A stretch of 64,000 bases of DNA from Prorocentrum cordatum (Eukaryota > Sar > Dinophyceae > Prorocentrales > Prorocentraceae). The position numbers were made by a program, and so were the translations under genes. The DNA lies in NCBI GenBank assembly GCA_963575745.1, contig CAUYUJ010014560.1:1006878-1070877 (forward strand). The letters are read 5' to 3'. The notes under the pieces are model-generated. The model was not told where the DNA came from. It searched no databases and saw nothing but the letters and a program-made list of their open reading frames with translations. Shown piece after piece: positions 1 through 10,599 of the stretch. Numbering within the stretch: the stretch's first letter is position 1; every line of letters starts with the position of its first letter.

Positions 1-145
1 CCTTCTCCTCCTCCTCCTCTTCCTCCTCTTCCTCTTCTGTCAGGACGCGGTAGTCACGTTGATCCGCGGCATCGAAGTCCCAGGAATGTGATTCGGCACG
101 GTCGAGGATTATCAGACGGTTGTCTTCTAATGGGTCACTAAGGGA
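1..145 (-). CDS. Possible 3'-edge of a host exon (partial, runs off the window)
   Basis: On the minus strand one frame is open from 145 to the window edge and reads like ordinary protein, including NRLIILDRAESHSWDF and then DQRDYRVLT, before passing into a run of glutamates coded by mixed GAA/GAG codons. The bases just upstream on that strand (146-151) read CTTCAG, a fair 3' splice acceptor, which would make this an internal exon in phase 0. I do not recognise the protein. The mixed composition of the non-repeat part is the argument for coding; the acidic tail could simply be translated microsatellite. Confidence 0.35.
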
Positions 146-236
146 CTGAAGATACGTTCTCGTATGTGGGCCTATAACGAGGAAACTTGCAAAGAGGGGC
201 TAGTTGCAACAACGTTGATGCGTCTTGGGTTTACAG

Positions 237-533
237 GTCCTCCTCCTCCTCCTCCTCCTCCCCCTCCTCCCCCATCCTCCCCCATCCTTCTTCCCTTCCC
301 CCCATCCTCTACCCCTCCTCCCTTCTCCTCCTCCTCCTCCTCCTCCTCCCCCCATCCTCCCCCATCCTTCTTCCCCTTCCCCCCATCCTCTACCCCTCCT
401 CCCTTCTCCTCCTCCTCCTCCTCCTCCTCCTCTCCTCCTTTCTCGTCCTCCCTCCTCCCTCCTCCTCCTCCGCCTCCTTCTCCTCCTCCTCCGCCTCCTC
501 CTCCTCCTCCTCCTCCTCCCCCCTCCCCTCGTG
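237..533. repeat. (CCT)n/(TCC)n microsatellite with internal duplications
   Basis: Pyrimidine-only CCT/TCC tract. A block near 283-345 containing CCCATCCTCTACCCCTCC is repeated near 355-410, so the microsatellite also holds a roughly 70-bp tandem duplication. Translations are poly-Pro, poly-Ser or poly-Leu and are not genes. Confidence 0.9.
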
Positions 534-819
534 TGGTATCAAGTAATTCCCACCCCTTGTGTGCAGGCGGAACCGCGCGCTGGGCACGAGGCGACCCTCC
601 AGCTTTATAACGTTTTCATCGGTGCCCGTTTCGTGGACCCCTCCCACGATATGGTCCTTTCATCTAAGGGAAATTTCAGATGCGTGACGTGCGGAGCCAA
701 CGCCACCCGCAGTGCACATAATCTTCCGAACGGATGGAAGGTCGCGACTCCCACTGGGGTCGCTTACCACGATCACTTTGTAAAGGGGGAAGTGACCAAC
801 GGTCATCTGCGCCCTCCTA

Positions 820-1535
820 CTCCTCCCCCATCCTCCTCCTCCTCGTCCTCTTCGTGTCTCCTCCTCCCTCCTCCCTCGCTCCCGCCCTCTTCCTCATCTG
901 CCTCCTCCTTTACCTCCTCCTTTACCTCCTCCTTCCCTCTCCATTTTTCTCCCCATTTCTTCTACACCCTCCTGCTCTCTCCTCCTTTCCTCCTCCTCCT
1001 CCTGCTCCTCCTCCTCCTTCTCTTCTCTTCTCTTCTCTTCTCTTCTCTTCCCTTCTCTTCTCTTCTCTTCTCTTCTCGTGTCTTCTCGTCTCTTCTCTTC
1101 TCTTCTCTTCTCTTCTCTTCTCGTCTCGTCTCTTCTCTTCTCTTCTCTTCTCTTCTCTTCTCGTCTCGTCTCGCATCGTCTCGTCTCGTCTCTTCTCTTC
1201 TCTTCTCTTCTCTTATCTTATCTTTCTCTTCTCTTCTCTTCTCTTCTCTTCTCTTCCCTTCTCTTCTCTTCTCGTCTATTCTCTTCTCTTCTCTTCTCCT
1301 TCTCTCCTCTTCTCCTTCTCTCCTCTTCTCTTATCTTCTCTCTTCTCTTCTCTTATCATCTCTTCTCTTCTCTTCTCTTCTCTTCTCTTATCTTCTCTTC
1401 TCTTCTCTTCTCTGTTCTTCTCTTCTCTTATCTTCTCTTCTCTTCTCTGCTCTTCTCTTCTCTTATCATCTCTTCTCTTCTCTTCTCTTCTCTTCTCGTC
1501 TCTTCTCTTCTCTTCTCTTCTCTTCTCTTCTCTTC
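820..1535. repeat. Long pyrimidine tract, (TCTTC)n pentamer minisatellite
   Basis: From about 820 the sequence is CCT/TCC-rich, and from about 1015 to 1535 it is an imperfect (TCTTC)n array with occasional TCGTC, TTATC and TCTCC variants. One strand is almost purely pyrimidine for about 700 bases, which could form triplex DNA. All overlapping reading frames are Ser/Leu/Phe or Arg/Glu repeats. Confidence 0.9.
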
Positions 1536-1588
1536 CTCCCTCCTGTATTCGGAGCGGAGCGGAGCTCCGCTCCGAATACAGGAGGGAG
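1536..1588. repeat. Perfect 25-bp inverted repeat with 3-base loop
   Basis: Left arm 1536-1560 and right arm 1564-1588 are exact reverse complements separated only by GGA (1561-1563). The arms contain TGTATTCGGAGCGGAGC and its complement. The structure sits at the exact boundary between the TCTTC tract and the GAGCG repeat that follows. Confidence 0.85.
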
Positions 1589-1840
1589 CGGAGCGGAGTG
1601 AAGAGCGGAGTGAAGGGAGCGGAGTGAAGAGCGGAGCGGAGTGAAGAGCGGAGCTCCGCTCCGAATACAGGGAGCGGAGTGAAGAGCGGAGCGGAGCTCC
1701 GCTCCGCTCCGCTCCGCTCCGCTCCGCTCCGCTCCCTCGCTCCGCGCCGCTCCGCTCCGCTCCGCTCCTCTCCTCCTCCTCCTCCTCCTCCTCCTCCGCC
1801 TCCTCCTCCTCCTCCTCCTCCTCCTCCTCCCCTCTCCTCC
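1589..1840. repeat. GGAGCGGAGTGAAGAGC minisatellite passing into (CCT)n
   Basis: Tandem GGAGCG/GAGTGAAGAGC units with further copies of the GCTCCGAATACAGG arm seen in the neighbouring hairpin (near 1650-1676), then (GCTCC)n and CTCC repeats. No coding signal. Confidence 0.85.
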
Positions 1841-1934
1841 TCCCCCCCCTTCTGCCCCGCTTTCCGTCCCGGCCCTCTTTGCCCCAGGAGGGTGGGGAGC
1901 GCTCGGGCTGATGGGGTGGCCGAGCCAGCCGCGG

Positions 1935-1957
1935 CAGCGCCGCCGTCACCGCTGGCG

Positions 1958-1994
<37 letters not shown>

Positions 1995-2184
1995 TCGTCG
2001 TCTTTGTTGTCTTTGTCCTCTTTGTGGTCGTTTTCTTTGTCGTCGTCGTCGTCGTCGTTTTCGTCGTCGTCGTTGTCGTCGTCGTCGTCGGCGTCGTCTT
2101 TGTCGTCTTTGTCGTGTTTGTCGTCGTCGTCTTTGTCGTCTTTGTCGTCTTTGTCGTCTTTGGCGTCGTCGTCGTCGTCGTTGT

Positions 2185-2227
<43 letters not shown>

Positions 2228-2467
2228 TCGTCGTCGTCGTCGTCTTTGTCGTCGTCGTTGTCTTTGTCGTCGTCGTTGTCGGGTCAAAACCTGCCCGAAG
2301 TCGGTCCACACACTTCTCCCAGGGTCCATCCTGGCCAGTTTGTGGAGCTGCGCCGAGCCGTGGCGGCGAGAACCTCCAGACGCCGCCACAATTTTTCTGA
2401 AACGTGGAACGAGGTCATCGACGCCGTCGACGCCGTCGTCGTCGTGGTCGTCGTCGTCGTCGTCGTT

Positions 2468-2499
<32 letters not shown>

Positions 2500-2516
2500 C
2501 GTCGTCGTCATCGTTC

Positions 2517-2556
<40 letters not shown>

Positions 2557-2575
2557 TGCCATCTCACTGCGGCCG
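1935..2575. repeat. (GTC)n/(TCG)n trinucleotide tract with a short island
   Basis: Nearly uninterrupted GTC/TCG/TTG trinucleotides at 1955-2280 and 2425-2560. The intervening 150 bases (2281-2424) are mixed sequence without a recognisable product. The frames across it read poly-Val or poly-Ser on one strand and Asp- or Arg-rich on the other, all repeat-derived. Confidence 0.85.
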
Positions 2576-2887
2576 CAGGACACTGCGGCCCGCGGCGCGG
2601 CAGTGAAGGCCGGGGGCGAGGACTGGGCGGCGCGGCGGCTGCCGCGGCGCGCCGTCGGCGATGGGGACCGGCGGCGACGACGTGGGGTGATGGTGGCGAT
2701 GTGACGGCGGCGATGGGGGAGGATCGATCGCATAGCAAAATCTACCCCAGTAAAGCGTTTTCATAGCAGCAAAGGTGAAGAGGCGGGTCGGGGAGTGGAG
2801 AGGCACGGCCAGGAAGCCCATCAGAAAGAAAATGCAGCCAGGCCATGGGTGACAGCATGGCCATGTGCACCGTAGTGTGTTTTTGCA

Positions 2888-3774
2888 AGGGAGGAGGAGG
2901 AGGAGGAGGAGGAGGAGGAGGAGGAGGAGGAGGGGGAGGAGGAGGGGGAGGAGGAGGAGGGGGAGGGGAGGGGGGGGAGGGGGGAGGAGGAGAGGAGGAG
3001 GAGGAGGAGGAGGAGGAGGGAGGAGGAGGAGGAGGAGGAGGAGGAGGAGGGAGGAGGAGGAGGGAGGGGGAGGAGGAGGAGGAGGAGGAGGAGGAGGAGG
3101 AGGAATGATAAGAATAATAATAATACTAATAATAATAATGATAATACTGGTAATAATAGTAATGCTAGTAGGAATGATACTACTAATAATACTAAGAAGA
3201 ATAAGAACAATAATACTAATACTCATAAGAAGATTAATAATACTAAGACGAATAGCAATACTTTGCAGACGGATGATAATACGATTAAGAATATGAAGCA
3301 TACGCAGACGAATAACAATACTAATCATACTAATAATGATAATGAGAATGCTACGAAGACTCATAATAATAAGAATAATAATAAACACCAGGAAGAATCA
3401 TACTACGAAAAACAATACTAATAAGGCGATGAAGAATATTAGTAATAAGAATACGATTATGAAGGAGAATAATAATACTAATAAGAAGCATAATAACACT
3501 AATACTAATACTAAAAAGAATAATGACAATAAGACTAAGAATAATAATATTAAGAATATCAAGAAAAATAAGACTAATAATAATACCAAAAATAAAAAGA
3601 AGACGAATAAGAAGAGGAGGAGGAGGAGGAGGAGAAGGAGGGGGAGGAGCAGGAGCAGGAGCAGGAGCAGGAAGAGGAAGAGGAAAATGATGATGATGAT
3701 GATGATGATGATGCTGATGCTGATGCTGATGCTGATGCTGATGCTGATGCTGCTGCTGATGATGATGATGATGC

Positions 3775-3821
<47 letters not shown>

Positions 3822-3954
3822 CTTATGATGCTGCTGCTGCTGATGATGATGGTGATGATGATGATGGTGATGATGATGACGATGATGATGACGATGATGA
3901 TGATGATGCTGATGCTGATGCTGATGCTGATGCTGATGCTGCTGCTGATGATGC

Positions 3955-4002
<48 letters not shown>

Positions 4003-4014
4003 GTCAGGAGGAGG

Positions 4015-4050
<36 letters not shown>

Positions 4051-4330
4051 ATGAGAAAGGGAGGAGGACAATGGGAGGAGGTGAAAGGGAGAAGGAGGAG
4101 GAGGAGGAGGAGGAGGAGGAGGAGGAAGAGGAGGAGGAGGCGACCCTTGGAGCGGTGCTTCGTGTGGCGCCTGGCGTTACGTAGTTTGATCACCCCCCAG
4201 GGCCTACCGACCGGAACTGGGGGGAGGCAGCACCCATCGTGACCTCATGCCACCAGGAAAGAGGAACCAGGAGGAGGAGGAGGAGGAGGAGGAGGAGGAG
4301 GAGGAGGAGGAGGAGGAGGAGGAAGGAGGA
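2888..4330. repeat. Succession of trinucleotide microsatellites: GGA, AAT-type, GAT/GCT, GGA
   Basis: (GGA)n covers 2888-3104. 3105-3600 keeps a strict 3-base period but mixes AAT, ACT, AAG and ACG triplets, so it is an old diverged AAT array. (GAT)n with (GCTGAT)n runs over 3686-4002, then GGA/GCAGGA over 4003-4140. A further (GGA)n run lies at 4270-4325. Four different triplet arrays share one register of periodicity for about 1.3 kb. Confidence 0.9.
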
Positions 4331-6180
4331 AGGAGAGAATGAGGGATGAGGATGGGATGGGAAAGGGGCAGAGGGAGTGGAGCAGGGAGGAGGGGGGAGG
4401 AATGGTGGAGGAGGAACAGCAGGGGGAGCGCCGCGCTGCCTGCGCCCTCCGCCCCCTCCCCTGCCCACGCACGGCGGCGGGACGCGTCGCCCTGTCTTCG
4501 GCCTGCCGCCAGCATGCAATGCTCGCTTGGGGATCCCCCCAGGCACGGACGCGGCCAACTCGGTACGATCGAAATGGGTATTGAAATAACGGGCGCGAAG
4601 ACCGACAGCAGTTCCTGTTCGTTTTTGAGCAGGTATCGCTGTCGGTGCCGCTGCGGGCGGTGTCCATGTGAGACAGAAGGCCGCCTGCCCAGCAGCGGCA
4701 GCTGTCGGTTTTGGACAACATATTGTTGGGTGTCGTGCCATTTTTTCGTACCCATTTCGGGCGTCCAAAGATATGAGGAGCAGTTCGGCCAACACGTTGA
4801 AATAAGATATACGGCCGAGCATCCGATCCACAGGCCTCCTATCGAAGAGCCAGGCCAGCGTTTCTGAAGTGGCTTGCCAGAAAGTTGCAATGCAAACCGA
4901 TGCAGCGCGATGCAACGCAATGCACAGTACCGCGGCGACGGTGGCAACGGGCGGCGACGGGCGGCGACAAGCTGGCCGCACCGCCAATGGGGCCTAGTTA
5001 CGCGGCGGCGACGAGCGGTGACAGGCGGGGACGAGCCGGCCAGACCGCCACCTGGGCCCAGTTACTGCGAACACAAGTAGGACCCCCCAAGGGCAAGCAC
5101 TGTCTTGGGAGTTTTCTGAGTCCTATCTTCGGCTGGATGGTCAGGAGCACTGGCTTGGCGTGCCGCGCCGCCGGTCCTGGCCCACGCTTCGGCGCGACAC
5201 GCGATCCACGTCCCAGTCCTCGAGCGTCAACCTCCCGAGTTTCTCCCAGCCTCCCGCCTCGCGCAGCGGAGCGGCACGCTATCCGCTCGTTGAGTATAGC
5301 GTGCCGCCGGGGCCGCCGCTGCGACACGCTAAGCAAAAGTTCCCGACCGTAGCTCGAGGTCGGGCGGCAGGGGCAACGTTCGGGGGGACTGGGCTTAGGG
5401 GGGGGGGATGCGTCGACCCCCGATCGCACACGGATCGTCGCATAGGGGCCTGATAGCTCACCCCGCCAAGGAGCGTCTGGATTCGCTATCGGGGGCCGAT
5501 CGCCGATTTGTCGGCGGCGCATCGCCGATTCCAGGTCGATGTTGCTCACCCTGAGCCAGTCCCTCCTTCAACGTTCCCCCGCAGGAAGGGGCTCGCTATT
5601 CCTGAGGTCCTCCCATGGGTTGTTCATCCAGCGCTTCTCTCACACCCTGGCGTCCTGGGGACCAACACGGGGCCTCGCTCCTCATTTCGCGCTCCATCTG
5701 GTAGTAGTCTAATTGCAGGGACGAGGGCGAGGATGACAAGGACTTTTTTTTCGTTTCGTCTCCTCGTCCCTGTCGTTCGTAGCGTCCTCCTCGTCCTGCT
5801 CCTCCTCCCCCGGCTCTCGATCCCTCCCACGACTGCTTGCTGACTCGGGTATTCACTAGAGAATCCTTATGGACGTGGGGAGGAGGATAACATGTTTTAC
5901 TCCTGCGTGTCCACTTCCTCCCTCTCCGTACCCATCTGCTTCCCGATCTCCTCCTCGACTGCCTGCTGCCTCGCTCGTTCAGCCGAGGATCCCCTTGGCG
6001 TGGGCCCCGACTACAAGGGCTTCAGGAGCGGAGTTCGCCGTCGCCGACGCGTGCGCCTGCGCGACTTCCCTGGTCCCTTTCACCGTCGCTTCTGCCCTGA
6101 CTGCCGTTCCGTCCGCAGTCTCTCGTTCTTCGGCTCCTCCTTCCCCACCTCCTCCCCCAGTCCTTTTCCTCCTCGTCCTT
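4331..6180. other. Mixed-sequence stretch, no gene recognised
   Basis: GC-rich non-repetitive DNA. Minor features are a run of GCGGCGACGGG-like short repeats near 4930-5040 and a G9 run at 5399-5407. Open frames occur on both strands but show no motif, domain or convincing codon structure. Confidence 0.5.
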
Positions 6181-6245
6181 CTCTTTCTTTTTCTTCTTCT
6201 TCTTCTTCCCCTTCTCCTCCTCCTCCTCCTCCTTCTCCTTCTCCC

Positions 6246-6267
6246 TCCGTAGCCAGTTTGGCTCAAG
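6246..6267 (+). other. DinoSL relict, one mismatch
   Basis: The sequence matches the conserved dinoflagellate spliced leader (D-CCGTAGCC-ATTTTGGCTCAAG) at 21 of 22 positions; the only change is T to G in the T4 run. It follows a CTT/CCT tract and precedes the ORF1 start codon by 139 bases. A weaker look-alike (CCGTAGC...TCAAG with a 3-base deletion) starts at 6325. Confidence 0.85.
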
Positions 6268-6405
6268 GCTAAACGTTGTGAAGGACTATAGGCGTCCGAG
6301 AACCAGCGATCAGCTTTGGCCCTTCCGTAGCTAGCTTTCAAGCTCGGGCAAAGGGCCCACGATGTTGGTTTCCACAATCCTTCTAGTGCCACAGTCTCTC
6401 CCACA

Positions 6406-7361
6406 TGTCTTCCGCCTCGGGGATGGTGGTCGACATCCGCCAGCAAGCAGGCTCGTTTGGGCGGTAATGACCCCGACCTGATGGCGATTCTGCGGGAGAT
6501 TCGCACCAGCACGGCGACGCGCGGCGATGTCACGGAGATGAAGTCCACGCTGAAGGCGCACTCGCAGCATATTTCCAACCTGGACGCTCGCATGCGCGCC
6601 ATCGAGTCTCAGTCTCAAGCCAGCTACCAAGCCGCTGCCGATGCTGTTCGTGCTGAGCTCGACGCCCGTGTGGAGTCGCAGATCAAGCAAGTCAAGGAGC
6701 AGACCACGCGAACGATGCGCAGGAGCTCACCCAGATGAAGTCCCGCTCAGCCACCTCTTCTGCAGCCTCGACCGCGTCTGGAGCAGCATCGTCATCAGCA
6801 GCCCCCGCAAGTGATAACCGCAAAGTCTGGGTGGCGGGCTTCCCCAGACCCATGCTTACCAGAGTGTTGAATGCTCACGCTGTCGGATTGGTTGCCCGTT
6901 ACGTTCCGACTGGCAAGCCTGCAGAGATTAATGTTCACAGTGTTCAGTCCGCTTGCAGTATGTGGTTCTCTACCAGCGAGGCCGCCAAATATTTCATCAC
7001 CAGAGCCCGTTCCCTCGGGGTCTCCTGGGCCGACCCTCGCTCGCTAGTCAAAGTGCAGCTCAAAGTTTGCCAAGATGCCCCGCCAGCCATCCGCAATATC
7101 AACCGCATCTTGGCCTTGCTCTGGTCAAAGGTCAGCGACGTGGCCAAAAGTTCTAGCTCATGGAGTGCTTCGTACCAGCTTGGCTCGCAGCCGCATCGTG
7201 GAGTGCTGTGGTTGGTCGCCAACGACGAGACCGAACAGCTTTTCAAGGTCTCAGGGTTGGACACGCCGCAGCTAGACGTGGAGGCCAACGTAGCAGCGCT
7301 CAAGCGGCTCGGCTTCACCGGTCAGATGATCCAGGAGACCGTGGACGGACTTCTGCTGTAG
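6406..7361 (+). pseudogene. LINE ORF1 protein: coiled coil plus RRM-like domain, one frameshift
   Basis: Starts at ATG 6406 (MSSASGWWST). The first frame (6406-6738) is a helical, heptad-rich stretch (LMAILREIRTS, ISNLDARMRAIESQ, VRAELDARVESQIKQ) typical of a coiled coil. A one-base shift near 6700-6715 joins it to the second frame, read as NDAQELTQMKSRS and then a Ser/Ala linker. After the linker comes KVWVAGFPRPM, a plausible RRM beta-1/RNP2 strand, and SACSMWFSTSEAAKYFITRAR, a plausible beta-3/alpha-2. Coiled coil followed by RRM is the known plan of L1-type ORF1 proteins, which trimerise and coat the element RNA. The RRM call is by pattern only. The stop is at 7359-7361. Confidence 0.6.
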
Positions 7362-7445
7362 GAAACAGCCTCGCCATCCCAGCTATTTCATGGCCGTGTG
7401 CACACTTTTGTCGGGCGATAGTGATGAGAGCGATTGTGATGATGT

Positions 7446-7790
7446 GTGTGTGTGTGTGTGCTTGCTGCAGCTGCCAGTTTGGGCAAGTACTTTCAGCGTG
7501 TTTTCCCGTTCTTGACCGAGATAGAACAACCGAGTTTTACTCACAGGGTGGAGGGCTATGATGATGGCAAGAAAATTGTGGTGTCTCTGGGTCGAATCGA
7601 TCGGGTCTACGCGTTGCTTCCGCCAGCTTTGATCATTGATCTGTCGCGTTCTTCTGGCGCGATCGGGTGTGCTGCAGATATCGCGCAGCTGTAAGACCAC
7701 GTGCCCATTTTCTTGTCTCTGGTTCCGGATGGACGGTCTGGGCACCACCGCGTCCCTCCCTGGGTCGCAAAGCACATTGTTTCCCGAAGT
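7446..7790 (+). pseudogene. C-terminal remnant of LINE apurinic-type endonuclease
   Basis: One frame reads FPFLTEIEQPSFTHR, then LGRIDRVYALLP, and after an in-frame TAA (7692-7694) DHVPIFLSLV. These correspond to the SRIDRIY-like and SDHxP-like segments at the end of APE-type LINE endonucleases. The N-terminal catalytic Asn, Glu and Asp segments are not present upstream; between ORF1 and here there are only about 85 bases including a (GT)n run. The domain is therefore truncated by internal deletion as well as by the stop. Confidence 0.55.
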
Positions 7791-10480
7791 TTTTCAGGAA
7801 GTGCTCGAGGGCGCTGGTGAACGGTCCCTGGAACCCATCGAGAATGTCGAGGAGATCCGCGCGGCGATCAAGGTTGCTGCCGGAATGGTTTTGAGTCGTC
7901 TAGAACATCTTGGCGCCCAGTCTCTACCCGAGTAAATTTCTTGGGCTCATGCGGGCCGTCAGGGCCCAAGAGCCAGGTGTGCTCCGTTGCGCGTTGCAGG
8001 CCTACAACAGGCTCCAGCAGTTCTTTGTCGCCCAGACTTGCGCCTGCTCCAACTTTGTGGGTTTCCACGCGTTCCTTGCGGGGTTGAAACGACAACAGAT
8101 TGACGAGCACATCAATGAGATGCGAGCTGGCGACGACATTCGCCTTCAAAACGCAAGACTATGACGACGACGCTTTACACCTGCCGCATTGCATGGTAGA
8201 CCAAAGGTGATTCTGTTTCTTTCCAGGCGAATGCCGATCCATTAGGTGTTCCGATCTTTGACCCGCAAGCTGGCGCTCGTGAACTTGCGCGGCGCTGGTG
8301 TTCGGTCCACAGCGCCGTCGATCTAGATGCTAGCGCCTTCGACGAGCTGAGCGCGCGTGCCCAGCAGGTGCCAGGCATTGTATTATGGGCTATGGAGGAG
8401 GAGGAGTTTATCCACATGTTGAAGACAACCAAGGACAGCACCCCGGAGCCAGACGGCATTCCCTGCTCCGGGTGGTCTAAGGCGGGGGAGGTTGCAGGTC
8501 GTGCGCTGTGCGGTTTTTATATGCACATTCTGTCCACGGGAGAGTGCCACCCCGAGTTCAAGTTCGGGCACGATGTTTTCCTGGCCAAAGGGGGCGACCG
8601 TCGCGATCAGGAATTATGTGTGCGTGCCCCGTCTATTGCCCGCCCTCTCGCCGTGTCATGTACCTCTAACAGGGTCATTTCGCTGGCTATCATCGTCCTC
8701 TCGCTGCTGTCTGCAAGTGCACGTGCACCGCCGAACAGCGCGGTTTTATCGCGGGCCGCAACGTGAGCGAACCTATTTTCGAGCTTGAGTTTCGGGCGTT
8801 GTGCGGTTTATTACAGCGTAACGTGGCATCCACGGGTCTGATCCTATACGATGTGCGCGCTGCCTTCCCTAGTCTGCTGCGCGGCGCCATCTTCGACGCC
8901 CTGCGCGCCATGGGCGTCCCCGCCTTCTCTGTGCGTGCCATCCAGTGTCTCTACGCGAATGTTTGGACGTCCATCGTTTACCGTGGCCACCGCTCAGACG
9001 CGGGCCACTGGTTTCAGCGCGGCATCGAGCAAGGATGCCCTGCCAGCGGCTCGTTGTTCGCGCTGGCCGTCGACCCCGCGCTTCGGAAGATCTGCCTCCT
9101 TTTGCTTCGTCCTGTGAATAGTCTGGGAGCTTTCGCGGATGATGTAGAGATCAGATTTGGGGATATCTTGAACGCGTGTATCGAAAGCATGACCGCGTGG
9201 GCCTTCGCGGGCCCTGGGGCTATGCATTGACGTGGGCCAGGCCGTCGTCGTCCTCCCGGGGATGGTGGTGGCAGATTTTCGCGCGGGGGTAGTTGCTAGA
9301 GGGCTCCCTGCTCAAGGACTCCAGCTTCGGCCTCATGGGCGATACTTGGGCGTGCATATTGGGCCTGGCAGTGCTGGTGCCTCCTGGGGTCCTGCTCTGC
9401 TAAAATATAACAAGCGTGTTCAGATGATCCGTGGTTTGGGGTTGGGCCTCGCGAAAACCATCGCCCAGTACAACATGATCGGTTTTTTCGGATCTTGCGT
9501 TTCTTGGGCAGCTGTTCGAACCCACTCGTGATGTCATAGGGGCCGAGCGCCTGGGGTTTTAGAAACTGTCTGCTGGGCCCTGACGACGCTATCGCGTCGA
9601 CGATGATGCACGGTCTCGTCTCGGTAGGCTTCCCGCTTGACGCGCGGTCCATCGAGCTCACTGGTCGCTCGGCTCGGCGCCGTGCGGTGTGCTGCCCGCC
9701 CTCCTTCCTCTCTTTGCTGGCGGCGCTTGCAGAGTCTGGTTCCGACTATGATTGCGCCATCTTGTGGCGCGAGAACAGATGGTGGAAAGGCGGCGTTTTC
9801 GGTGACTTGTTTCGCAATCGCGAGAGCCTCACCCGCATTCCCGAGACAGTGCGTGATGCTATTCCGTTGCAGAAGAGGTCGGAAACAGGATTGTGCCGTC
9901 GTTCTCTCCGGTTGGTGATGCCCACAATTGTTTTCAGACTTCGGAAACTGCGCCCCCCTCTGAGTAGTCAGCACGCCGATTTGTTTTGATGGCCTTTCTG
10001 ACGGCCTCCCCGCTCGTTCCTCCGTCGGCCCTCTCCTCCCTCCTTAAGGCCGTGTGTAATTGCTGGTGTGCTTCGGGGCGGTTTCGTAACCTCGCCAATC
10101 CCTGCCCGATGTGTAGCCTTGCTGGAGGTGATACCCTGCAGCGCATTCTCGAATGCCCCAATTCCGACTCGCTTGGGATTTTCCAGTCTGCCTCCCCTGC
10201 TGCCTTCTGCCTTGCTGACGGCAAGACGAGAATTCATATTTACCAGTTTTTTCCGTCCCTCAATGATGCTCGTGTTTCCATTGTCTTATATTTTGATGTT
10301 TGCTTTCGTGCTTATCACACCCATCGGGATTGTGGGGGACGAGCCCGCGAGATAGGGAGCGCCTGTCTACGACAGCTCGTGGTGCGGCAGCCCGCGCTTG
10401 TGTCGGCCACGCCCCGCAATGCACGGATTGACCCGAACGCTTTGCCCTCTTCTCTTCTCTTGTCCGCCTGCCTCGTTTGG
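7730..10480 (+). pseudogene. LINE reverse transcriptase, all core motifs present but split over several frames
   Basis: Pieces in order: LFPEVFQEVLEGAG (from about 7780), SKFLGLMRAVRAQEPG (about 7935-8160), the finger motif KDSTPEPDGIPCSGW (about 8430-8475), QRGFIAGRNVSEPI (about 8735), motif A LILYDVRAAFPSL with its Asp at 8850-8852, motif B GIEQGCPASGS at 9021-9053, and motif C FADD at 9132-9143. After a stop at 9228-9230 and a frame change, GRYLGVHIGPG (near 9335) is the thumb region. Near 10105 a CPMC...LECP cluster is the C-terminal zinc knuckle, with its expected His replaced by Arg. At least five frame changes are needed, so it is inactive although the catalytic Asp residues remain. 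Confidence 0.75.
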
Positions 10481-10599
10481 TCTCTTATCTTGGTGAGTGC
10501 GCTCTTTCTCCTTGTCCCATGGCAGATGCAAAGCTTCCTCCTTCTTCTTCTTCTTCTCCTCCTCCTCCTCCTTCGTTCCCTCTTTATGGTTTTCGTCTT

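Larger units (their letters stand above)
6246..10545 (+). mobile_element. Decayed LINE (non-LTR retrotransposon), APE-type, headed by a DinoSL relict
   Basis: In order: DinoSL-like sequence (6246-6267), ORF1 (6406-7361), the C-terminal part of an apurinic-type endonuclease (about 7446-7790), and a reverse transcriptase in several frames (about 7730-10480), ending near a CTT/CCT microsatellite at 10541. The RT keeps all core motifs but is split by frame changes, and most of the endonuclease is missing, so this copy cannot be active. The spliced leader implies that the element, or the mRNA it was copied from, was trans-spliced before reverse transcription. Confidence 0.8.
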
